This document shows positions 1 to 7,414 of a stretch of DNA of 48,502 bases, piece after piece. The translations under genes and the position numbers were made by a program. The stretch spans positions 1 to 48,502 of the forward strand of contig NZ_JAUYQD010000039.1 in NCBI RefSeq assembly GCF_030697375.1, read 5' to 3'. Source of the DNA: Rhodoferax sp. GTDB taxonomy: Bacteria > Pseudomonadota > Gammaproteobacteria > Burkholderiales > Burkholderiaceae_C. The stretch's first letter is position 1, and each line of letters opens with the position of its first letter. Below the pieces are notes generated by a model. It worked only from the letters and a program-made list of their open reading frames with translations, made no database searches and was not told the origin of the DNA.

Positions 1-192
1 AATGGAGCCAGACGTTGCATTGAGATTCACCGCCGTTTTTGCATCAGCAATGAACCCCATAGTTTCTGCCACACGACTGCGCACCGTGTAGTCCTGGTAA
101 GCGGGCAACGCCACCGCCGCCAAAATACCGATGATCGCGACTACGATCATCAGCTCAATCAGGGTAAAACCCTTTTGAAGAGAACGCTTCAT
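1..192 (-). CDS. pilA: Type IV pilin PilA, N-terminal part (runs off window edge)
   Basis: Major-pilin-type subunit of the type IV pilus. The minus strand from ATG at 192 reads MKRSLQKG followed by [20 protein letters not shown]: a short basic leader, the prepilin peptidase site after Gly8, a mature N-terminal Phe, Glu5 of the mature chain, and the hydrophobic helix. The next residues ([13 protein letters not shown]) are typical of betaproteobacterial PilA. Only about 64 codons are in the window, so the globular head and C-terminal disulfide loop are not visible. AAGGAG at 199-204 lies 6 bases before the ATG. A sigma-54-like promoter (236-252) precedes it, so it is probably transcribed separately from the ATPase gene upstream. 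A minor pilin is possible, but the leader and helix favour PilA. Confidence 0.93.
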   Translation of the reverse strand, partial: MKRSLQKGFTLIELMIVVAIIGILAAVALPAYQDYTVRSRVAETMGFIADAKTAVNLNATSGSI

Positions 193-235
193 ATGAAACT
201 CCTTGGTTAAGAAAGAAAACTGACCTCAGTACTTC

Positions 236-252
236 CGCAGCTTTCATGCCAA
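236..252 (-). promoter_or_regulatory. Sigma-54-type promoter of pilA
   Basis: The minus strand reads TTGGCATGAAAGCTGCG. It has the GG (-24) and GC (-12) dinucleotides separated by 10 bases, close to the consensus TGGCAC-N5-TTGC. It would place the transcript start about 30-35 bases before the pilA start codon. In Pseudomonas pilA is transcribed by sigma-54 with PilR, so the location is as expected. The match is imperfect in the -12 element (CTGC for TTGC). Confidence 0.6.
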
Positions 253-342
253 CAACTCAACCCACATAAATCCGAGAACTAGAGGTGGATTTCGAAACTT
301 TTAGACCATTTATGTTCCATTTTTTGACAAAGTGCATTGCAA

Positions 343-358
343 GTGACATTTTTGTCAC
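343..358. promoter_or_regulatory. Palindrome upstream of pilA, possible activator site
   Basis: GTGACA-TTTT-TGTCAC is a perfect 6-bp inverted repeat with a 4-base spacer, lying roughly 115-130 bases upstream of the predicted pilA transcript start. That is a normal distance for a bacterial enhancer-binding protein. The TGTC cores recall PilR-type sites, and another TTGTCA lies nearby at 325-330 on the minus strand. Binding is inferred, not shown. Confidence 0.4.
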
Positions 359-368
359 ACAATCCATG

Positions 369-2795
369 TCATTTGATACACACCGACCGCACCATCTTCA
401 AATCAGTCAAGCCCATCATGATCTTCTCCATGCCGTCCATCTTCAGGGTGCGCATGCCGCCCTCCACCGACGCCGCAAAAATCTCGGCCACCCGGGCGCG
501 TTCCTGGATCAGCTTTTTGATACCGTCGTCGGCAATCAACAGTTCGTGCAGACCTATACGGCCTTTGTAGCCGGTCTTGTTGCATTTGTCGCAGCCCACA
601 TGGCGGTAGAATTTGAGTTGACCGTCTTGTGCGTACAGTGCGCGCCAACTCTCGATTAGTTTCTGGGTTTCCCCGGTGTAGTCTGCTTTCCAGGCGACGG
701 AATGGCGCAGCTCCTCCGCATATTCGGCTGCAAATAGGCGCATTTCTTCGGCATCGGGCACGTAAGCCTCTTTGCAATCACACAGCTTTTTGGCTAGACG
801 TTGCGCCAAGATGCCCAGCAGCGCATCGGCAAAGTTGAATGGGTCCATGCCCATGTCCAGTAAACGGGTGATGGACTCGGGGGCCGAGTTGGTGTGCAGG
901 GTAGAGAACACCAAGTGCCCGGTGAGTGAAGCTTCCACCCCCATGGCAACGGTTTCTTTGTCACGCGACTCACCCACCATGATGATGTCGGGGTCCGCCC
1001 GCAAGAATGCCCGCATGACCAAAGCAAAGTCAATCCCGGCTTTGCGGTTGATCTGAACCTGGCGCAGCCCTTTTTGGGTAATTTCCACCGGGTCCTCAGC
1101 AGTCCAGATTTTGGTGTCTGGCGTGTTCAGGTGCTTGAGAATCGAGTGCAGCGTGGTGGTTTTACCGGAGCCGGTGGGGCCGCAAACATAAAACAGTCCG
1201 TAGGGCTTCTCGATGGTCCGGATCACGCGCTCTTTGTTGTGGGGAGTAAGGCCCAGTTTGTCCAAGGGAATTGGCTCACCCGCCGCCAAAATCCGCATCA
1301 CCACGTCTTCGACCCCGCCCGCCGAGGGAATGGTGGCGACACGCAGCTCGATGTCCAGCGGGCCGTATTTTTTGAATTTGATTTTGCCATCCTGCGGCTT
1401 GCGGCGTTCGGAGATATCCAGGTCACACATGATCTTCAGCCGCGTCACCATGGCCTGGCGAAAGTGCGCGGGCACCTCTACATAGGGCACCAGGCTACCG
1501 TCGATACGAAAACGTATGCCGGTCTTGAGCTTGCCCGGCATGGGCTCGATGTGGATGTCGGAGACCTTCTGGTTGTAGGCATCAATGATGACTTTGTTGA
1601 CGAACTTCACCAATTCATTGTCCGCCGCAGCGGATTCCAGTGAGTCGTCGTTGGCACCATCGTCGATGGGGGCTCCATCCATGTCTGCCAGAAGTTGGTC
1701 AATGGTACTGCTGTCCTCGGCCGTACTTCCACCAAAAAGCTGCACCAAAGTTTCCTGAAACTCAGTCTGAGTGGTGACACGGTAGGAGAATTTTGAAATG
1801 CGTGGGAACACCTGCGGCACGATTCTGGAGCCCCGAACCGCCTCCGGGTCCGTGCACATGATGACCAGGCCCTCAGGCGACTCCTCCAAAGGAATCCACC
1901 CCTGTTCCTCAATGAACTCCCGTTTCAGGAGGCCATGCAGCATTTCAGACCGAATGCGCCCCGCGTTGAACGGCTCGTAGGGAACTCTGAAGAACTTGGC
2001 CAGCGACGGGCCCATCTGCACAGGCTTGATCTTGTAGTTGGCCATGAGCACATGCTCCACAGAAAGCCCTTCATGGCGGGCATCCTGAATGCACTGTTCC
2101 AACTCCCCTTCCGTGAGCACCCCATCGGCAAGCAAACCGTCGTATTTACCAGCCCGTTTTTGCGGACTTTCGTTCCCCTTCTTGGCTCGCTGGCGGATTG
2201 CCGTGGCCAGTGTCTTGCACAATTCCGCCACACCATCGACTTCCAACTCCCCGAATGGCTCGTCGCTTTTGTTATTGATCACCTGCAGCACGCCAAGCAG
2301 GGTGCTGCCGTCCAAAATGGGGGCTACCAGCATTTGACGCGTTCGGTAACCCGAGCGTTTGTCCACCTGCTGTAAGAATGCCAGCGAAGGATGAATCTGC
2401 TTCAAGGCCTCGTCATCGTACACATCTGCGAGATTCAAAGATGTTTTGCTGAACGCCACGTAGCCCGCGATACTCTGCGGTGTTATGGGCAGCTTGAGGT
2501 CACTGGTGCTATTGAGCCCTGTTTTGATCTTGGAAACAATGGCAGTCTGGTCTTCGTTGACGGCATACAAGGTCAATCGGTCAGCATTCAAAAGCTTGCA
2601 GATGTCCTGACTCGTCTCCAGCATAATTTGCTCAAGATTCTCCGTGTCATGAATTCGGGCTGTGACATGGTGCAACTGACGATAAAACAAGGCCTCAAAA
2701 GTCATACCCCGCTTTTTGGTGGGCAACTTCTGCGACTCGTAAAACGCCTGCTCCGATGTCCGCTCCGAGACACCGGGGACGGTCAATACGTTCAT
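369..2795 (-). CDS. GAF domain-containing PilB/GspE-family secretion ATPase
   Basis: Cytoplasmic hexameric ATPase of the type II secretion/type IV pilus assembly family (808 aa). Residues about 50-200 form a GAF sensor domain. Residues 215-275 resemble an MshEN domain, but the usual RLG start is replaced (KYDGLLADG), so c-di-GMP binding is doubtful. The motor domain follows: Walker A GPTGSGKTT (539-547), Asp box AEDPVE (566-571), Walker B DPDIIMVGE (601-609) followed by SRD where IRD is usual, and His box around HLVFSTLHT. Cys672, Cys674, Cys735 and Cys738 form the expected zinc site. The start overlaps the stop of the preceding hydrolase gene by 4 bases (ATGA), so the two are translationally coupled. 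The GAF fusion suggests ligand control of assembly. It could serve a specialised pilus or export machine rather than be the housekeeping PilB. Confidence 0.85.
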   Translation of the reverse strand: MNVLTVPGVSERTSEQAFYESQKLPTKKRGMTFEALFYRQLHHVTARIHDTENLEQIMLETSQDICKLLNADRLTLYAVNEDQTAIVSKIKTGLNSTSDLKLPITPQSIAGYVAFSKTSLNLADVYDDEALKQIHPSLAFLQQVDKRSGYRTRQMLVAPILDGSTLLGVLQVINNKSDEPFGELEVDGVAELCKTLATAIRQRAKKGNESPQKRAGKYDGLLADGVLTEGELEQCIQDARHEGLSVEHVLMANYKIKPVQMGPSLAKFFRVPYEPFNAGRIRSEMLHGLLKREFIEEQGWIPLEESPEGLVIMCTDPEAVRGSRIVPQVFPRISKFSYRVTTQTEFQETLVQLFGGSTAEDSSTIDQLLADMDGAPIDDGANDDSLESAAADNELVKFVNKVIIDAYNQKVSDIHIEPMPGKLKTGIRFRIDGSLVPYVEVPAHFRQAMVTRLKIMCDLDISERRKPQDGKIKFKKYGPLDIELRVATIPSAGGVEDVVMRILAAGEPIPLDKLGLTPHNKERVIRTIEKPYGLFYVCGPTGSGKTTTLHSILKHLNTPDTKIWTAEDPVEITQKGLRQVQINRKAGIDFALVMRAFLRADPDIIMVGESRDKETVAMGVEASLTGHLVFSTLHTNSAPESITRLLDMGMDPFNFADALLGILAQRLAKKLCDCKEAYVPDAEEMRLFAAEYAEELRHSVAWKADYTGETQKLIESWRALYAQDGQLKFYRHVGCDKCNKTGYKGRIGLHELLIADDGIKKLIQERARVAEIFAASVEGGMRTLKMDGMEKIMMGLTDLKMVRSVCIK

Positions 2796-3583
2796 ATTTC
2801 AAACTCCTGCCCTGCGCGCAACCACCGAATGTCGTGGGTCACATTGGGCCCAAACGGTTGGGTTTGGTCAAACCTTTGTATCTCCGCCATGATCTGTTCA
2901 GTTTCAGCTGGTTTGGTATGGGTAATATAGATAGGGTAATTTTTTCCCCTGGCGATGCAGTCCAGCTCATTGGCCAGAACGGTGGGCGACAAGTGCAAAC
3001 TGCGCCGGGCCAGGTCTTTCTCACGGTTGCTGAAAGCGGTTTCTATCACCAGCATCGCCACATTCAGCTGATTGACGCGCTTCCAGAAAGCGGGGTTGCG
3101 CTCGGTATCCCCGGTGAATACCCAGCAACCATGGCCTGCGGTAACTGCAAATCCAGCAGCAGGCACTGTATGAACCGCAGGCAATACCTCGACCAACTTG
3201 TCACCAAATCGCAAGGTCTGCCCGACCCGAATTTCAAGAAAGCTGATAAACGGAGCTTGTGGACTTGGAATACAGCTGAAATCAGGCCAGATCACATTGT
3301 TAAAAATATGTGCCTTGAGCGCCATGATCGTGCCAGCCAATGCATGGATTTTCAATGGCTCTGTGCGCTTGGATGCAATGGCATCCACCATGAGGGGCAG
3401 TGCCGCTACGTGGTCCAAATGCGAGTGTGTCAGTAGTACATGGTTAATGCCCTGCATTTCATCCAAAGTCAAATCACCGACACCCGTCCCAGCATCTACT
3501 AAAAGCTCACCATCAATCAGGAACGACGTGGTGCGGCAATCCTTGGCGATGGCGCCTGAACAGCCGAGTACACGTACTTTCAC
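2792..3583 (-). CDS. Metallo-beta-lactamase-fold hydrolase, probable 3',5'-cyclic-nucleotide phosphodiesterase (class II)
   Basis: The 263-aa protein has the metallo-beta-lactamase fold: HSHLDH at 53-58 binds the two metals, GDTE supplies the bridging Asp, and YITHTKP supplies the last His. THSHLDHVAALPL resembles the class II cyclic-nucleotide phosphodiesterase signature, and those enzymes hydrolyse cAMP/cGMP. Context supports this role: it starts 10 bases after the stop of a CHASE2 adenylate cyclase gene and overlaps the ATPase gene downstream by 4 bases. I infer that the pair makes and degrades the same second messenger. Other members of the fold (RNase Z-like, arylsulfatase-like) cannot be excluded from sequence alone. 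Confidence 0.72.
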   Translation of the reverse strand: MKVRVLGCSGAIAKDCRTTSFLIDGELLVDAGTGVGDLTLDEMQGINHVLLTHSHLDHVAALPLMVDAIASKRTEPLKIHALAGTIMALKAHIFNNVIWPDFSCIPSPQAPFISFLEIRVGQTLRFGDKLVEVLPAVHTVPAAGFAVTAGHGCWVFTGDTERNPAFWKRVNQLNVAMLVIETAFSNREKDLARRSLHLSPTVLANELDCIARGKNYPIYITHTKPAETEQIMAEIQRFDQTQPFGPNVTHDIRWLRAGQEFEI

Positions 3584-3593
3584 AGCGAGTGTC

Positions 3594-5843
3594 TCACTTG
3601 GTTTCGAAATTGGTTGCGCCGTCCCATTCGGGATCGAATGGCAGCAGCCGCATGGAAGCTACCCGCTCCGAGTAGAGTTGATACAGGTACTTTTTGGCAT
3701 TCATGCGCAACAGGTTGATCAGCAGCACGTCCGCCTGGTCCCAATTTTGCTCCCTGTATGCCCTTAGGAAGCTCGCCCAGGTCTTCAGTTCATTGGCAGC
3801 CTCTGGGGTCATTCTGTCTGCTGGCGCCATGGGCCAAAAAATGGCAACCGCCTGGTCTTTGCCTTTAACACGAACACGATCTAACTCTTGCCAAGCAAAA
3901 TTGGGAGCCAGTTTGCGCGTGGACTCACTGACCACGATATCGAGCCCATAGGCCTTGGAAAGCCCCTCCAACCGGGAGCCCAAATTCACCGCATCGCCAA
4001 TGACGGTGTAACTGCGCCGGATGTTGGACCCCATATCGCCCACACACATGGTTCCGGTATTGAGACCAATTCCGATACCGATATCTGGCAGACCTCGTGC
4101 ACGGTGATCTAAATTGATGTCACGCACCGCATTGGCCATTTCCATCGCCGATTTCACGGCCAATTGGGCATGTTCGGTGGTTTCAACCGGTGCCCCCCAA
4201 AAAGCCATGACACAGTCGCCCATATATTTATCGATGGTTCCCCGGTTGGCCCGAATCAAGCTGGTCAACCGGCTGAACACCCCCGTCAGCAACTCCTGCA
4301 ACTGTACGGGCTCCATGTGCTCCGACATTTTGGTGAAACCCCGCATATCGCAGAACATCACCGTTAACTCGCGGCTGGTCGCTTTCATGCTGTAACTGTC
4401 GGGGTCTTTAACCATTTCATCGACCAACTCAGGAGGCACATAGGTTCCAAATAAGTTGGCCAACTCTCGCTTGGACCGGCTCTCAACAAAGTAGCCGTAG
4501 CTCATGTTGAGCGCAAAAGCCGTGATCGCCATGGTGAGGGCTGATGCCAAGGGCAACACCAAGCCATAGGACGAATACAACCAGAAATTCAAACCGAACA
4601 ATGTGCCAATAACTCCGGCACTAAGCGCAACTGCGCGTGGCGCGGAAAGCAAAGGCAGACCCAGGGCCAAAATCAATCCGGCAATAATCAGCAAGACCAC
4701 CTCGTAGCCCAATGCGTAATCCGGCTTGACTAGGACATTACCGTCCAAAAATCCCGAAATCAAATTCGCGTGGGCCTCCACTCCTGGATAAGTTTCGCTC
4801 ATGGGGGTAACGCGTAAATCCAGCAATCCCGGTGCTGTGGTCCCGACGAGAATGATTTTGTCTTTGAGGCTACCGGGAGGCAGACGTTTGGCAAGAATAT
4901 CCGACGCCGATACATATCGGAACGACCCGCCGTCTACACCACCGGGCCCCCGGTAAGGCACCAAAGTTGCCATCTTCTCGTCTACCGGCAGGGCAAGGGC
5001 TCCGTCACCGCGCTTAAGCAACAAGCGATCAACGCCTTGGTAATTACGCGACAAAAACCGCTCGTTAGAGAAGCCAGGCGTGACAGTCGGCAGGCCTGCC
5101 AGGACTCGAAACATGGCCAGCGCGATGGACTCATAGTACTGGCCCTTGTATTCTGCCAACAGAGGCAGGGAGCGCACGGCACCGTCACTGTCAGGAATAG
5201 AATTGAAGTAGCCAGCCATGGGCGCTGCCTTGGCCAGCACATCGATATTGGACCCGTATCCAGCCCACGAGGTCGCGCGAATTTGACGTCCTTGCAGCGC
5301 ATCTTTGGACAGCACCGGTGCTGGCAGCACACCCGAGGTCCGCCCCCCGCGTTCACTTGAGAGATAGTAGCCCATCACCACCGGACGTTTCCCCAGCGCT
5401 TCGGCAAAGATGCGGTCAAAGTCCAGCGTAGGTTGCAATTGCCGAAGCCGCTCAGCAAATCCAGCCTGATCCTTGAGTTCATTGTGCGACAGCTCGGTCA
5501 GGCGGGCCAAGCCAGAGCTTTCATCAGCCTCTGCAAAAACCACGTCAAAACCCAGCAGAGCTACCTTTTGCTGGTCGAACAATTCGTCAACCAACAGGCC
5601 CAACTTATTTCGGCCCCAAGGCCAACGACCAACCTCTGCGAGGCTTTTTTCATCAATGTCGACGATGACAATGCGTGGGTCCAGCGTATTGGGGCTGGTA
5701 GCACGCAAACGGGCATCATAAATAATGTCGTCCAGGCGCTGCAAGACGCCAATGTGCACCGCGTCAATGGCATGTAACAACGCAAAAAGCACGGGCAGCA
5801 ATGTTACCGCGATGCGTTGCCAGTGTTTCGCGATCGATTTCAT
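3594..5843 (-). CDS. CHASE2-domain class III adenylate cyclase
   Basis: Membrane-bound nucleotidyl cyclase (749 aa), ATP to cAMP. Residues 10-30 are a membrane anchor and about 35-345 a periplasmic CHASE2 sensor. Three membrane helices follow (about 380-400, 405-425, 428-450), then the cyclase homology domain from about 490. Metal-binding Asp499 (MFCDMRGFT) and Asp543 (KYMGDCVMAFW) are present. Lys539 and Thr613 (YTVIGD) are the pair expected in class IIIb adenylate cyclases. Asn620 and Arg624 (NLGSRLE) are the transition-state residues. A helical tail of about 70 residues follows the catalytic domain. The gene lies 55 bases downstream of the FHA gene and 10 bases upstream of the putative phosphodiesterase. 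The CHASE2 ligand is unknown. Confidence 0.92.
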   Translation of the reverse strand: MKSIAKHWQRIAVTLLPVLFALLHAIDAVHIGVLQRLDDIIYDARLRATSPNTLDPRIVIVDIDEKSLAEVGRWPWGRNKLGLLVDELFDQQKVALLGFDVVFAEADESSGLARLTELSHNELKDQAGFAERLRQLQPTLDFDRIFAEALGKRPVVMGYYLSSERGGRTSGVLPAPVLSKDALQGRQIRATSWAGYGSNIDVLAKAAPMAGYFNSIPDSDGAVRSLPLLAEYKGQYYESIALAMFRVLAGLPTVTPGFSNERFLSRNYQGVDRLLLKRGDGALALPVDEKMATLVPYRGPGGVDGGSFRYVSASDILAKRLPPGSLKDKIILVGTTAPGLLDLRVTPMSETYPGVEAHANLISGFLDGNVLVKPDYALGYEVVLLIIAGLILALGLPLLSAPRAVALSAGVIGTLFGLNFWLYSSYGLVLPLASALTMAITAFALNMSYGYFVESRSKRELANLFGTYVPPELVDEMVKDPDSYSMKATSRELTVMFCDMRGFTKMSEHMEPVQLQELLTGVFSRLTSLIRANRGTIDKYMGDCVMAFWGAPVETTEHAQLAVKSAMEMANAVRDINLDHRARGLPDIGIGIGLNTGTMCVGDMGSNIRRSYTVIGDAVNLGSRLEGLSKAYGLDIVVSESTRKLAPNFAWQELDRVRVKGKDQAVAIFWPMAPADRMTPEAANELKTWASFLRAYREQNWDQADVLLINLLRMNAKKYLYQLYSERVASMRLLPFDPEWDGATNFETK

Positions 5844-5898
5844 GTCAACTTAACTGAGAATCGGCGCGCCAATAGCGGTGCTAAAGAGGCACAAGCCG

Positions 5899-6576
5899 TC
5901 AGGTTTGCACAAATTGCATTTGCGTACCCGCAAGTTCGATCAAATCTCCATTTTTCAAAGAGGTAGGAGTTGATCCAATCGGAGTACCGTTCAACATGGG
6001 ATTACCAGCGCCCTCCACATGGTGGACTACAAATCCTTGCTGACGGCGCGTGATTGCCGCAACGGCAACACCGGGTTTTCCAATCGTGGTGACCACCTTG
6101 GTCAGAGGAACTTCCCGACCCGACGCGGCACCCGACAACACCTTGATCGCGGCATGAAATGCACCAAATCCCGTGGAGTCTCCAGCGACAGTCGGAGGGC
6201 CTGCAGGGGATGCCGCTGCACTGGCGTATTGCGGTGCGGGAGTGGGCCGCGCCTTGACCACCATGGTTTTGTCGAAATTATTGACCGCGTCATCGCCTAC
6301 AAACTTGATTTTGTATTTGCCAATTTCGACGCTATCGCCATTTTTTAACTGCTGTTTTTTGATGGCTTTGCCATTCAGATAGGTGCCGTTGGTGCTGTTG
6401 AGATCTTCTAGAAACACCTCGCTTCCAGTCATCTGAAGCACTGCATGCTCACCACTCACCGCAAGGTTGTCGATCACGATGTCGTTGTACGGTCTACGGC
6501 CCAAGGTGGTCCGGTCCTTGGTCAGTTGTACTTCCTTGATCACGACCTCATCGATCGACACGATCATTTTTGGCAT
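5899..6576 (-). CDS. FHA-domain protein
   Basis: Cytoplasmic 225-aa phosphothreonine-binding adaptor. Residues 1-95 are a canonical FHA domain: LGRRPYNDIVI (25-35) carries the first conserved Arg region, SGEHA (41-45) the Ser and His, and NSTNGTYLNG (60-69) the conserved Asn/Gly loop. Residues about 140-225 look like a second, degenerate FHA fold: the His is shifted to FVVHHV, and NPMLNGTPIG replaces the NGT loop. The linker contains FDKTMVV (Thr104), the kind of acidic-Lys-Thr site often phosphorylated in kinase-FHA systems. AAGGAG precedes the ATG by 6 bases. It sits 47 bases after the PP2C gene, so it is the likely reader of the adjacent kinase/phosphatase pair. Confidence 0.9.
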   Translation of the reverse strand: MPKMIVSIDEVVIKEVQLTKDRTTLGRRPYNDIVIDNLAVSGEHAVLQMTGSEVFLEDLNSTNGTYLNGKAIKKQQLKNGDSVEIGKYKIKFVGDDAVNNFDKTMVVKARPTPAPQYASAAASPAGPPTVAGDSTGFGAFHAAIKVLSGAASGREVPLTKVVTTIGKPGVAVAAITRRQQGFVVHHVEGAGNPMLNGTPIGSTPTSLKNGDLIELAGTQMQFVQT

Positions 6577-6623
6577 GATCGACTCCTTCTTGTGTAATTT
6601 ATTTCCGGAAAATGCATATATTT

Positions 6624-7409
6624 CTACTTTCCAAGCAAGCGTGCGATTAAACCCCGCTTTTCGGTTGCCTCAGTAATCCCCAGCAGCAGCACAGAGATAT
6701 TGTCTCTGCCGCCATTGGCATTGGCGGCATCGATCAACTGTGCCGCTTTTTGCTCCAAATCCAAGTCGGAAAAGACGATTCTAGCGATCCCTGCATCGTC
6801 CACCATATCAGACAAACCATCCGAGCACATGAGATAGAGATCTCCGACCTCGACCATGTGTTCGTTGACCTCCAGCAGGACCGACTCGTCCACCCCCAAT
6901 GCCCGGGTGACCAGGTTCTTGATGGACGAATTGACAGCCTGCTCAGGAGAAATCAAACCCGCATCGATTTGCTCCTGTAGCAGAGAATGGTCCTTGGTAA
7001 TTTGATCCAGTACACCAGCGCGCAAACGATAACAGCGCGAATCCCCAATATGGCCGACCAACAGTCGTTCACCCCGAAGAATCGCCATGACCAGTGTGGT
7101 ACCCATGCCGAAATAACTGGCATTGGAATTGGCCGAGTTGAATATGGACAGATTCGCGTTGTCCACACATATTTCCATAGCACGGCGCACTTCCCGGATG
7201 GAAGCACCGGGCCCGGCCTCGGATAACCAACGGCTCAGCTCAGATTTGATAAATGCAGTGGCCATCCCACTGGCAATTTCACCCGCGTTGTAGCCGCCCA
7301 TTCCGTCTGCCAGCACACCGATGCCCGTGCTTTCGTCAAAAACTACAGAGTCTTCGTTGTTGTCACGGGCACGGCCTGGATCAGTTTTTGCGAAAAACCG
7401 GTAGTTCAT
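6624..7409 (-). CDS. PP2C-family Ser/Thr protein phosphatase (Stp/PrpC type)
   Basis: Soluble 261-aa metal-dependent phosphatase. RDNNED (15-20) and ADGMGG (34-39) bind the Mn/Mg pair, GHIGDSRCY follows at mid-protein, and CSDGLSD and GGRDNIS supply the remaining metal Asp residues. No membrane segment is present. The gene begins 5 bases after the stop of the CHASE2 kinase gene, so the two are almost certainly co-transcribed, and the product probably reverses that kinase's phosphorylation of itself and of the FHA protein. The length is normal for the family. Confidence in the enzyme class is high; the substrate is inferred from position. Confidence 0.93.
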   Translation of the reverse strand: MNYRFFAKTDPGRARDNNEDSVVFDESTGIGVLADGMGGYNAGEIASGMATAFIKSELSRWLSEAGPGASIREVRRAMEICVDNANLSIFNSANSNASYFGMGTTLVMAILRGERLLVGHIGDSRCYRLRAGVLDQITKDHSLLQEQIDAGLISPEQAVNSSIKNLVTRALGVDESVLLEVNEHMVEVGDLYLMCSDGLSDMVDDAGIARIVFSDLDLEQKAAQLIDAANANGGRDNISVLLLGITEATEKRGLIARLLGK

Positions 7410-7414
7410 ATTTG

